Assembly (NCBI GenBank): GCA_007859835.1 | Contig: SJPJ01000001.1 | Coordinates: forward strand, 2,775,257 to 2,839,256 | Direction: 5' to 3' | DNA length: 64,000 nucleotides | Source: Novipirellula herctigrandis | GTDB lineage: Bacteria; Planctomycetota; Planctomycetia; Pirellulales; Pirellulaceae | Shown here: positions 25,782 through 33,563 of the stretch, in pieces | Numbering within the stretch: position 1 is the first letter of the stretch | How the letters are laid out: each line of letters starts with the position of its first letter | Position numbers and translations under genes: made by a program | Notes under the pieces: generated by a model | Databases searched by the model: none | The model's input: the letters and a program-made list of their open reading frames with translations, nothing else | What the model was told of the DNA's origin: nothing

Positions 25782-28288
25782 TACTCCATCTCCTTTGTCT
25801 CAGCTGAGTCGACATCTTGATTCGCAAGTGCCTTGGCTTTTTGTTCCCAAGGTGAATACCATTTGATCGACGGAAGATTCCTATAGGCCCACAACAAGTC
25901 CGACGGATGAACTCGATCCGATGACGCTTGAACCAGGGGACCGTATGGGCTGACATCAAAACTTTGCTCGGGTCCGATGAGCAAGTTGTGCAATTCGCGG
26001 CGAATCGGTTCGATCGGCTTGCCCTGTTCTGACGCTTCAATCATTCGCAACCCTGCGTCAGCGACCGCTTCGGCTAACCGCGGCTGGATAATGGGACGCA
26101 GCGGCATCGTGTACTCATCGGGACGCAGCGGCATCGTGTACTCATCGGGCCACGAGTTCGATTCGTAGCCACCAAGGCTATCGAATCGGCTCTCACGTTT
26201 GGTGACCTCGTCATACCACGAAATCAACACAGCACGCCGTCGGGCCTCACTTCGTGCCTCTTGGTTCGCCAACATCGCAATCGTTTCTTTTGCGAAATCA
26301 CGTTCCCGAAACGCGTCGAAGGATTCATCGCTCATCAAATTGGTGAGCCATATTTCGATTACGTCAGCCCGATCTTGATCGAGCCAGCGACTACTTTTTC
26401 GCAGTCGCTTCACCACATCGACCATCATCTCGATCCAATCGGTCATCGCCGCGGCCTCGACTTCGTTATCCGGAGCGGACTGGACGCGAACTTTCTGGTA
26501 GTTGGCGTACTTGATCATCGGAAACAGCGTCTGCGAATCAATCGACAATGCCGGAACGTTTTCGATTGATCCCCCCGGAGGTTGGAAGAGCACTCGCGGC
26601 TCGAAATTGCGTTTTTCGAGCTGAGCCAATCGTTTCTCGGCCGACGGCTTTTCATCGATCAAGTTTTCATAACCCAACGTTTGATGGATCGTCAGCGGTT
26701 GTGGATAGGCAAACCGTTTCGTTGCCTTCGCCTGTGCCAATCGTTGACTTCGAATAGCATCGGAAATCGTCGGGAATTGGGCGACCTTTAATGCAGGCGA
26801 AATCAGTGGCACACACATGATGAGACCGATCGCACCTATCGAGATTACCCATGATTGCCAACCTCGGTTTTCATCCATATAGCGCCGCATCATCAACCAT
26901 GTGGCCAACATCGGCAGCATGCTCAGTAAGACGAGTAGCCATAACGGCATGTAGAGCATCATCGCCGCATATCCCAGCCAATACGCAGTGAAGATCGATA
27001 ACACTGGTGCTAAGACCGTCGACAAAGCTAACAATCGCGTTAGTTGGCTAGTCCACTGGGATACCGAATAGAACACCCACAAAACCAGCGTCACAAACGC
27101 GACGGATGGAATGAATTCCAATCCTTCGCGGTAAAGGTTCGGCAGAACTTGGTAGGTCAACAACCAATACAGCAAGATCGCAGTCGCAACGATACTGAGC
27201 CCAACCAAATGGCGCCCGGCCCAAACGATTGTCGGCGACGCTCCACGATCGGCCAAAAAACGTAACCGGCTGGCGCTACCATCGCCGGTGAACGCAAATA
27301 CGCCGAGCCATGCTACGCCGACCAAACCGGCAAGCATCAGTGCCCCCAATTGTCCGCCAGCGAAACTGACCCATTGGCTCCGTGTGAAAAATGATCCTGC
27401 GACCGTGCCAAGCATGATCATCGCAGTGATCGCCAATAGCGTGTATCGACTGTGGTGGATCGATTGCCACAACAACGAAGCGATCGATAGTCGGTAGGGA
27501 TCTCGCGAGGAGGAATCCAATTCGCTCGGTCGCCACGGTTCGGCCCAAGACAATGCATCAATTTTGCGAGGGGACTCTGGTTCCGTCGGCCCTAACGCCT
27601 TCATCGCCGCTCGGTTAGCCAACCAAGTCATCAACACGATGGATGCGACGAGAACCGAATAGGTGACCAAGACCGATTCAACCGAAGCGCCCCATGATGG
27701 CCCCAAGCCCCAATTTCGTAGGGAACCGATAGCTTCGATCACGACAAAAGGCACAATGGAAAGAGGAAGAATTCCTAGCAGGCTTGCGAATGTGCCTTTA
27801 AAACGCCAAGTCGTGTAAAAGCCACAGACAAGAATATAGAAAGAGTGAACCGCCAAAAAAACGTAGGTACTGGCGCCAAGCCAGCGGCCAAATCCCATTC
27901 CTCCCGCGTAGCCGCCGGTGTGACCAGCGTGTGTCAATGCCACCAATACAGCACAAACACCCCACATGATGACTAGACCGACCATCGATGCGGCAAGCTT
28001 GATCCAAAAGACTCTTGCCGGAGGAGTTGGCAGCGATCCAAGCCACCAAAGTGTCTTTTGCTCCTTCTCTTGACCGACCAAAACCGCTGCAGCCCCAACG
28101 GAAAACAATGCCGGCAAGACGAAGGGAAGATAGTTTCCGATATAGTCTCTTTGGTACGAAAACGTGGCGATCCATTGCCATAGTACGACCAATAGCAAAC
28201 CAACCCCCGAAAGGATCAGCAACACCGGCATCAATTGCCGGCTCTCTTTCCATACTAAACCGCGAGTTGTTCCATGACCTTCATTCAT
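25781..28288 (-). CDS. ABC-2 type transporter permease with large extracytoplasmic domain
   Basis: An 835-residue multi-spanning permease. The N-terminal part begins with cytoplasmic GLVWKESRQLMPVLLILSGVG followed by LPFVLPALFSVGAAAVLVGQEKEQKTLWWLGSLP, the typical ABC-2 membrane segment with its EKE...LW(W)LGSLP motif. About twelve hydrophobic helices are visible up to residue 510. The last 320 residues are a soluble, charged domain with a tandem-duplicated nonapeptide. The start overlaps the stop of the ATPase gene by four bases (ATGA), and the stop overlaps the next start by one base. With the ATPase and GntR protein it forms an operon of the kind found in bacitracin or cell-envelope stress exporters; the substrate is unknown. 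Confidence 0.85.
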   Translation of the reverse strand: MNEGHGTTRGLVWKESRQLMPVLLILSGVGLLLVVLWQWIATFSYQRDYIGNYLPFVLPALFSVGAAAVLVGQEKEQKTLWWLGSLPTPPARVFWIKLAASMVGLVIMWGVCAVLVALTHAGHTGGYAGGMGFGRWLGASTYVFLAVHSFYILVCGFYTTWRFKGTFASLLGILPLSIVPFVVIEAIGSLRNWGLGPSWGASVESVLVTYSVLVASIVLMTWLANRAAMKALGPTEPESPRKIDALSWAEPWRPSELDSSSRDPYRLSIASLLWQSIHHSRYTLLAITAMIMLGTVAGSFFTRSQWVSFAGGQLGALMLAGLVGVAWLGVFAFTGDGSASRLRFLADRGASPTIVWAGRHLVGLSIVATAILLYWLLTYQVLPNLYREGLEFIPSVAFVTLVLWVFYSVSQWTSQLTRLLALSTVLAPVLSIFTAYWLGYAAMMLYMPLWLLVLLSMLPMLATWLMMRRYMDENRGWQSWVISIGAIGLIMCVPLISPALKVAQFPTISDAIRSQRLAQAKATKRFAYPQPLTIHQTLGYENLIDEKPSAEKRLAQLEKRNFEPRVLFQPPGGSIENVPALSIDSQTLFPMIKYANYQKVRVQSAPDNEVEAAAMTDWIEMMVDVVKRLRKSSRWLDQDRADVIEIWLTNLMSDESFDAFRERDFAKETIAMLANQEARSEARRRAVLISWYDEVTKRESRFDSLGGYESNSWPDEYTMPLRPDEYTMPLRPIIQPRLAEAVADAGLRMIEASEQGKPIEPIRRELHNLLIGPEQSFDVSPYGPLVQASSDRVHPSDLLWAYRNLPSIKWYSPWEQKAKALANQDVDSAETKEME
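26093..26146 (-). repeat. In-frame perfect 27-bp tandem duplication in the ABC permease
   Basis: Two identical 27-base units (26093-26119 and 26120-26146) encode the doubled nonapeptide of the DEYTMPLRP type in the soluble C-terminal domain of the permease. The copies do not differ at any base, so the event is recent or under homogenisation. Confidence 0.95.
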
Positions 28289-29253
28289 GCTTGACTCCCG
28301 CTAGTGACCTTGGCATCCTCTTCGACGATCTCGGACGGGTTTTCGCGTGGCCGTCCCGGACCAAGTGAACCTTTGGTGTAGGCAATGAAAATCTCTTCGA
28401 GCGGCAATGCGCGTTCACTCGTCCCGACGACTCCTTCGCGTGAAGTGAAGAGGGAGTGCATGTCGGATGAAAAGTCACGGATCACCAATCGGCGTTGGCG
28501 TCCGTAGGTTTCCTCGCACAATGTCTCGGTCGAATCAGGCAATTTTGGTAATGCAATCAGCGGGTCGTCCAAGTTGACAGTCAATTCAATGATTGAATCC
28601 TTCAATTCCACCAACGGACAACACAATCGAAGTTTCCCTTGGTGCAAAATCGCGATCGTATCAGCCACGCGTTCGACTTCCGAAATTTGGTGGCTCGATA
28701 AGAAGACGGTTCGCCCGGCCGCAGCGCGGTCGATCATACTTTCCAAAAAATCGCGGCGGACCATCGGATCAAGCCCCGAGGTCGGCTCATCGAGGATCAA
28801 CAGCTCGGGATCGTGTGCAAGTGAAAGGGACAGAGCCACCTTGGCTCGTTGCCCCTTGCTCAAATTGCGAATTTTTCGGTCCTCTGGAATCTCGTAGCGA
28901 CGGATCGCTTCCCCGTAAGCGGGATGAAAATTGCCACCGTAGAATGAAGCAGCGAACCATCCAATCTCGCCTACCGTCATCCAATCGTAAAGTGCGGGGG
29001 CGTCAGAGACATAACCGACCCGGCGGCGAACCCCAAGTGGATCGCGCATTGGATCAATGTCGCAGACAGAAGCAGAACCCGAAGTCGGCTTTTGAAATCC
29101 AGTCAAAATTCGAATCATGGTTGTCTTGCCAGCTCCGTTTTCGCCTAGCAGCGCAAACACGGTCCCTGGTTCGACGTTCAAGTCAACGCCAAGTAATGCG
29201 TCACATCCGCGGAAACGCATCGTCAAATCAGTAGTGGTGATAACGTGATTCAT
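28285..29253 (-). CDS. ABC transporter ATP-binding protein
   Basis: A 322-residue ABC ATPase. Walker A is LLGENGAGKTTMIR (about 34-47), the Q-loop is in RRRVGYVSDAPALYD, the signature is the slightly changed LSKGQRAKVALS (normally LSGGQ), Walker B is ELLILDEPTSGLDP and the H-loop is LSSHQISEVER. About 100 C-terminal residues follow the core, as in ABC-2 exporter ATPases. It lies 38 bases after the GntR gene and overlaps the permease by four bases. It energises export with the 835-residue permease. Confidence 0.95.
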   Translation of the reverse strand: MNHVITTTDLTMRFRGCDALLGVDLNVEPGTVFALLGENGAGKTTMIRILTGFQKPTSGSASVCDIDPMRDPLGVRRRVGYVSDAPALYDWMTVGEIGWFAASFYGGNFHPAYGEAIRRYEIPEDRKIRNLSKGQRAKVALSLSLAHDPELLILDEPTSGLDPMVRRDFLESMIDRAAAGRTVFLSSHQISEVERVADTIAILHQGKLRLCCPLVELKDSIIELTVNLDDPLIALPKLPDSTETLCEETYGRQRRLVIRDFSSDMHSLFTSREGVVGTSERALPLEEIFIAYTKGSLGPGRPRENPSEIVEEDAKVTSGSQA

Positions 29254-29291
29254 AGAAAATTCGAAATGCGAAAGAGGTTACTCGGGCTGGT

Positions 29292-29705
29292 TTACTCGGG
29301 AACAGGTGTGTTGATGGTGGCGACGTTTCCGTCAAGCTTATTGAGCTTCACATCGACAATTTTGCGAATCTCATCAGCAGAAAGGCCGCCGTGCAAGGCC
29401 TCGCTCAACACGCTACTGATCCGATCAGCAATCACGGTTTTACGTTCCTTGCGACATCGTTCGACCGCCCCTTTACAGACGACCACACCGCGACCGCGAA
29501 GCGTTTCGATCACGCCATCGGATTGCAGTTCTTGGAAAGCGCGAGCGACCGTGTTGGGATTGACAGTCAGTTGCTGGCTCAATTGACGAACGCTCGGCAG
29601 CAATTGCCCTGAGCGCAGCGTTTGCTCCGCGATGGCGTATTTAATCTGGCGAACGATCTGTAAGTAGATCGCGACGCCGTTGGATGGATCGACCGTAAAA
29701 AACAT
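29292..29705 (-). CDS. GntR-family regulator (YtrA-like)
   Basis: A 137-residue short GntR repressor. The wHTH DNA-binding domain (about 10-76) shows VAIYLQIVRQIKYAIAEQTLRSGQLLPSVRQLSQQLTVNPNTVARAFQELQSDGVIETLRGRGVVV in family order, here quoted only for its landmarks IYLQI, LPSVRQL and NTVARAF. The remaining 60 residues are too short for a FadR or HutC ligand domain, which fits the YtrA subfamily that controls adjacent ABC transporter genes. It is the first gene of the ABC operon. A promoter with an overlapping palindrome (29740-29755) lies 35 to 73 bases upstream, suggesting autoregulation. A GGTGATGG stretch precedes the ATG. Confidence 0.92.
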   Translation of the reverse strand: MFFTVDPSNGVAIYLQIVRQIKYAIAEQTLRSGQLLPSVRQLSQQLTVNPNTVARAFQELQSDGVIETLRGRGVVVCKGAVERCRKERKTVIADRISSVLSEALHGGLSADEIRKIVDVKLNKLDGNVATINTPVPE

Positions 29706-29739
29706 TGTGTAGTCCCATCACCTTTCTATCGTTCGGGTG

Positions 29740-29755
29740 TACTAGCAAGATAGTA
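29740..29755. promoter_or_regulatory. Palindromic candidate operator for the GntR/YtrA-like regulator
   Basis: A perfect inverted repeat TACTA-GCAAGA-TAGTA overlaps the -10 region of the operon promoter. YtrA-type regulators bind inverted repeats in their own promoters, so binding here would block transcription of the whole regulator-ABC operon. That this protein binds it is inference. Confidence 0.5.
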
Positions 29756-29778
29756 TGGCAATTCAAATGGGAAGTCAA
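29750..29778 (-). promoter_or_regulatory. Sigma70-type promoter of the GntR-ABC operon
   Basis: Read on the minus strand: TTGACT (29778-29773), exactly 17 bases, TACTAT (29755-29750). The likely transcription start is about 35-40 bases before the GntR ATG at 29705. This is the best-matching promoter seen in the window. Confidence 0.65.
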
Positions 29779-29963
29779 GTGTTTTTTTTGGCCGGACCGA
29801 CCGACGGGCGTTCCAACGCATCGCAGTCACCTTGGGGCATTCTGCCCCGGCGGGGCGAATTGCCTCGCGAAGACACCCTCTCTACCGCAAAAAACACCGC
29901 AAATAGCGACTTCTTTGCTTATGGCACACGTTGTGCTTTTCGATCAACACCAGCGATAGAAGG

Positions 29964-30159
29964 ATTGGTATCTACACAAGTTTGCGACAATCCAACTCAC
30001 CCTCGTTCGAGAGGGGCGGAAACGGACTTGCGAGCTTTCCGGGGAGGGGCGACTTGGAAAGTTAGGCGGATTTGGCATTGCAAAATGCCCTCCCCAAAGA
30101 CTCGTTCCTCGCCTTTGCCCCTCCCAAGGGAGGGTGAAGTGACTTGTGTAGATACCAAT
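29964..30159. mobile_element. MITE-like element with 17-bp perfect terminal inverted repeats
   Basis: A 196-base element bounded by ATTGGTATCTACACAAG (29964-29980) and its exact reverse complement (30143-30159). Subterminal sequences also pair (TCACCCTC...GAGGGGC on the left matches the reverse complement of the right end). It has no coding capacity. The flanks read GCGATAGAAG (29953-29962, one base before the left end) and GCGATCGAAG (30160-30169), which look like an imperfect 10-bp target-site duplication. This fits a miniature inverted-repeat transposable element inserted in the htrA upstream region; the mobilising transposase is not in the window. Confidence 0.65.
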
Positions 30160-30242
30160 GCGATCGAAGAGAGGGGGAGTTCCCCACTCAATCGCCTCAA
30201 CACCAAAGACTCCACGTTTCACTTTCCATAGGGACACGCTGT

Positions 30243-31826
30243 ATGAAGACCACACTGAATCGTTCGAAATGGATGGCCACTAGCCTCGGGCTTGCTGCTT
30301 CGGTTGGATTGTTCGCCGGCGCCGCGTACGTGAAAGCCGACCAAGCCCATCGCGATCCGTTAGCCAACCTTTCGCCCGAGGCCGCCGAGGCAATCGATTC
30401 GGCAAACTCACTTTCGAGCGCATTCCGCACGATTGCCAATCGCGTTTTGCCATCGGTCGTCGCGATTGAAAACCGCCCCAAGATGGCATGGAATACCAAT
30501 CAAAATATCAAACCATCAAGCGAACCGTTTGATGGAGAAAACCCGTTCAAAGGAACGCCCTTTGAAGACATGTTCAAGGGTCACAACTTTCAAATACCAC
30601 CTCAAGGCCGATTCAAGATACCGACACCCAACAGACCCGGCCCTCGTGGTGGCATTGGTTCTGGCGTGATCATTGACGAGTCAGGCATTGTGCTAACCAA
30701 TAACCACGTGGTCGCCGGTGGTGGCGAAGTGATTGTGCGAACACAAGATGGCCGCGAGTTTATAGCTAGCCATGTTTGGACCGACCCCAAAACGGACGTT
30801 GCGGTCGTGAAGATTGACGATGCAACGGACTTGGTCGCTGCCGTGCTAGGCAATAGTGATAAAGTCGAAATTGGCGATTGGGTCTTGGCTCTGGGACAAC
30901 CTTTTGGCTTGGAAAGCACTGTGACCGCTGGCATTATCAGTGCAAAGCATCGCGGAATCGGCATCACCGCACGCGAGAACTTCCTGCAAACCGATGCCGC
31001 AATCAACCCTGGCAATAGTGGTGGACCACTTGTGAATTTGCGAGGTGAGATTGTCGGCATCAATACCGCGATCCATTCGCGAAGCGGCGGCAATGAAGGA
31101 ATCGGTTTTGCCGTTCCATCGAATTTAGTCGATTGGGTGAGCGACCAGCTAATTGAAACGGGTACGGTTCGACGTGCTTACCTTGGTGTTGGTATCCAAC
31201 CAGTCACGCAGAGCCTGGCGAAGCAATTATCGGTGAAACCTCGCGGCGGCGTTGTCGTCACCGACGTGTTCCCAGGAACTCCGGCTGCAAAAGCCGGCTT
31301 ACAAACGGGTGACGTGATCGTTCGCTTTGGAGCCGAACCGGTTTCAACCCCGCAAGCATTGCAATTAATCGTTGAGCGAGCCCCCATTGGAAGTACGCAG
31401 ACGATCGAAATTGTCCGCAACGGCAAATCTGTCAACTTGTCTTTTGAAGCCGCGGAACAGACAGCGAATTTCGCCAACCGTTCGAATGGTGTCAGCAATC
31501 CAGCAGAAAACAAACGCATGGAAGATCTTGGACTCGAGATCGCTCCGGTGGATGCGGATGTGGCAAAGCAACTTGGACTCGATCAAGTCGATGGCGTGGT
31601 AATCACGATGGTGGCCGACGGCAGCCCGGCCGATAAGGCGGGCTTGGCAACGGGCATGTTAATAACGCAAGTCGACCGAGTGAACGTGAACACGGCCACC
31701 GATTTTGAGGCGGCAATTGCGAAGAATCGCGAAGAGAAGAAGACGGGAGTCCTACTTTTGGTCCGCACGGAAAAAGGCTCACGATTCGTCGTGCTACAGT
31801 CCAAATTCGCTGTTGGCCCCTCATAG
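30243..31826 (+). CDS. DegP/HtrA-family periplasmic serine protease with two PDZ domains
   Basis: A 527-residue HtrA-type protease. A signal/anchor segment (about 10-33) is followed by the trypsin-like domain with the full triad: His155 in LTNNHVVAGG, Asp185 in DPKTDVAVVKI and Ser259 in GNSGGPL. Two PDZ domains follow (about 345-435, RRAYLGVGIQPV...; and about 445-525, LGLEIAPVDADVAKQLGLDQVDGVV). This is the DegP/DegQ layout; it degrades or refolds misfolded proteins in the periplasm. The frame extends back into the MITE-like element, but the ATG at 30243 starts the signal peptide, so upstream codons are discarded. It is monocistronic, ending in a bidirectional terminator. Confidence 0.95.
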   Translation: MKTTLNRSKWMATSLGLAASVGLFAGAAYVKADQAHRDPLANLSPEAAEAIDSANSLSSAFRTIANRVLPSVVAIENRPKMAWNTNQNIKPSSEPFDGENPFKGTPFEDMFKGHNFQIPPQGRFKIPTPNRPGPRGGIGSGVIIDESGIVLTNNHVVAGGGEVIVRTQDGREFIASHVWTDPKTDVAVVKIDDATDLVAAVLGNSDKVEIGDWVLALGQPFGLESTVTAGIISAKHRGIGITARENFLQTDAAINPGNSGGPLVNLRGEIVGINTAIHSRSGGNEGIGFAVPSNLVDWVSDQLIETGTVRRAYLGVGIQPVTQSLAKQLSVKPRGGVVVTDVFPGTPAAKAGLQTGDVIVRFGAEPVSTPQALQLIVERAPIGSTQTIEIVRNGKSVNLSFEAAEQTANFANRSNGVSNPAENKRMEDLGLEIAPVDADVAKQLGLDQVDGVVITMVADGSPADKAGLATGMLITQVDRVNVNTATDFEAAIAKNREEKKTGVLLLVRTEKGSRFVVLQSKFAVGPS

Positions 31827-31843
31827 GGCGGACTCTTCTTTGG

Positions 31844-31889
31844 CGGCTAACATCGGAACCACCTCCCCTCCGAGGTTCCATGTTAGCCG
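31844..31889. terminator. Bidirectional intrinsic terminator between htrA and the secretion operon
   Basis: A strong hairpin: CGGCTAACAT (31844-31853) pairs with ATGTTAGCCG (31880-31889), and GGAACC (31855-31860) with GGTTCC (31874-31879), with one bulged C. It is followed by TTTATT on the plus strand and, in the other direction, by AAAGAAG on the DNA read leftwards. It lies 17 bases after the htrA stop and 43 bases after the end of the convergent secretion operon, so it can serve both. Confidence 0.85.
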
Positions 31890-31932
31890 TTTATTGCTTG
31901 ACATCCATCGAATCAACGATGATGCGATTGCG

Positions 31933-32634
31933 TTAAAAGTTTGGCGGCGTGATCCAAGTGGGTGACGCAGAGCGGTTATGACTTCTCGCTTCTGGATTTA
32001 TAGCACGGATTTGACCGACGACCAATTGGCTTTCGATGTTATTGATGTGAGGTTCAAACGAAGCCAAGATTCGGAGTTTTTCAGCCATCGCTTCCGACGC
32101 CACGATACCACGCAGCACGGTTCGGTCGCCTTGGTGGAAAACAACAATATCGGACTCGGCGGTCTGGCTCAGCAGCGACTGCAATTTCGCGTCTCGTTTC
32201 AAAGCAACGGCGGAAATATACGACGCGTCGGCCATGTCCGACACATCGATATCTAATCGCGGATAATACATCTCGCCTGGCCGAATTTGTGGAAACGGTC
32301 GGTTAATTTGCCCTGCCCGATTCGGTGGTTCTCTCAGCGATTCGACTGACGTACGCACTCGACCTGTTCCGATCGCTTGCTCGCTGCCGACAAATCCTTG
32401 CAGCGAACCTCGGTTCGATCCGACATAATCATTCCGAGAACGATTCTCTCTCAAGAACCGCTCGTCGCCCTCCAATGTCCCGGCCGTTTCCATTGCCTCA
32501 GGCGTCGCCGCTTGCGGTCGCGTACGCCTAGAAAGAGGTTGACCAACGGACCGCTCCCCGAACAGTTGCGCCTCCGCATCGCTAACGAGCAGGCTGACCA
32601 TCATCAACACCATTAGACTTAAACGCATTTTCAT
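31933..32634 (-). CDS. Exported BON-domain-like protein, last gene of the secretion operon
   Basis: A 233-residue protein with a signal peptide (MKMRLSLMVLMMVSLLVSDAEA). A low-complexity Arg/Gln/Gly-rich stretch (25-110) is followed by about 100 residues with the beta-alpha-beta pattern of a BON/osmY-like domain: SDIVVFHQGDRTVLRGIVAS then AEKLRILASFEPHINNIESQLVV. BON domains bind phospholipids or other envelope components. Its start overlaps the GspM-like stop in ATGA, so it is translationally coupled to the type II secretion-like operon and probably works at its outer-membrane or periplasmic end. It is not a known Gsp subunit, and its role is inference. Confidence 0.75.
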   Translation of the reverse strand: MKMRLSLMVLMMVSLLVSDAEAQLFGERSVGQPLSRRTRPQAATPEAMETAGTLEGDERFLRENRSRNDYVGSNRGSLQGFVGSEQAIGTGRVRTSVESLREPPNRAGQINRPFPQIRPGEMYYPRLDIDVSDMADASYISAVALKRDAKLQSLLSQTAESDIVVFHQGDRTVLRGIVASEAMAEKLRILASFEPHINNIESQLVVGQIRAINPEARSHNRSASPTWITPPNF

Positions 32635-33563
32635 GGTTCTTCACTTTCGGTTGCAGGATTGCCGAGTACATCACCGAGGGTTTGACCGAGGGAGATCCAG
32701 CAATCAAACTCGTTGACCATCAACTCAACACGAGTTTGATCAAACGATTTGACCCTCACGGTATGAAGCGGCAAATCCAATATTTGGCCCGTCGCGATAA
32801 TTTGCGTCCTTGGCGGTGACCCCACAGCAAACCATCCTTCTAGTTCACCGGCTCGGTTTTGAGTGATTGCGTTGAGCCGAACTTGGCCGAGCGACTTTGA
32901 AAAACCCTTTGCAAACAAATTGCGACTTACGAATTCGTTAAACCTTTCGCGTGGCGGAAATGTTTGCTCATCACGCACCAACATCGACAATTCGCTTTGT
33001 CGCTCGGTTGATTGCAGCGACAATGTTTCGATCGACAAACTCAAGTCAAGTTGATTGCCATTGACTAGCGGGGTGAGCGAGAAGCTGCGAATTTTGTGTA
33101 GTTGAGCTGAGCGATGAAAGTCGTGCAGAAAATCGGTCAGTCGGTTGAGTGTCGTTCTCGCTCGAAGAGTATAGCCAATCCGATGCCCCACCAACCTCGT
33201 CGCGCGTTTATTGGTTCGTGAACGCGTCTCAATGGGACGTGGAGTTTCCGCATCCACCGATGCCGAATCCATCCGGTGTTCTTCGACAAGTTTCAGCAAC
33301 CAATCCTGATAGCGAGATCGTGCGAGTGCCGGATCATACGGCAGCGCCCGTGCAGCACACTCGTCTAATTGGTTTGCCAATCGCCGACCAGTAACCTGAG
33401 AAGTGTTTGCATCCTGCAATTTTGAATCAACCGACTTCAACTCGCCTTCATATCGCTGCGTTGGTTGTTCAATGTACTTTCGATAGCCGGTATCAACAGC
33501 GTACATCAATATCACGGCAATCCCAGCAGAAGCTAAGAGCATGGTTCTGCGATCTTGGTTCAT
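32631..33563 (-). CDS. GspM/PilO-like inner-membrane assembly protein
   Basis: A 310-residue bitopic protein. One membrane helix (MLLASAGIAVILMYAVDTGY, 8-27) is followed by a coiled-coil-like stretch (IEQPTQRYEGELKSVDSKLQD) and a periplasmic ferredoxin-like region (RLTDFLHDFHRSAQLHKIRSFSLTPL). This is the GspM/PilO arrangement, but the protein is longer than the usual 160-210 residues; the extra C-terminal 120 residues carry a domain of beta character (AVGSPPRTQIIATGQILDLPLHTVRVKSF) resembling the HR-type pilus assembly PilP/GspC segment. It overlaps the L/PilM-PilN gene by four bases. No sequence signature is strong; the call rests on architecture and position. Confidence 0.7.
   Translation of the reverse strand: MNQDRRTMLLASAGIAVILMYAVDTGYRKYIEQPTQRYEGELKSVDSKLQDANTSQVTGRRLANQLDECAARALPYDPALARSRYQDWLLKLVEEHRMDSASVDAETPRPIETRSRTNKRATRLVGHRIGYTLRARTTLNRLTDFLHDFHRSAQLHKIRSFSLTPLVNGNQLDLSLSIETLSLQSTERQSELSMLVRDEQTFPPRERFNEFVSRNLFAKGFSKSLGQVRLNAITQNRAGELEGWFAVGSPPRTQIIATGQILDLPLHTVRVKSFDQTRVELMVNEFDCWISLGQTLGDVLGNPATESEEP

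Larger units (their letters stand above)
29706..30242. other. Intergenic region between the GntR gene and htrA
   Basis: The left 75 bases hold the GntR operon promoter and palindrome. A GC-rich patch at 29834-29856 can form alternative hairpins (GGGGC with GCCCC, or GCCCC with GGGGC). The right half is mostly the MITE-like element 29964-30159. Plus-strand open frames across this region (for example 29755-30231) read through the inverted repeats and are not called. No promoter for htrA was recognised. Confidence 0.5.

Noticed and set aside
29755-30231. 158-codon frame across the htrA upstream region
   Set aside because: It reads through the inverted repeats of the MITE-like element and has no coding signature.
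30144-30242. N-terminal extension of htrA
   Set aside because: These codons lie in the MITE-like element; the signal peptide begins at the ATG at 30243.
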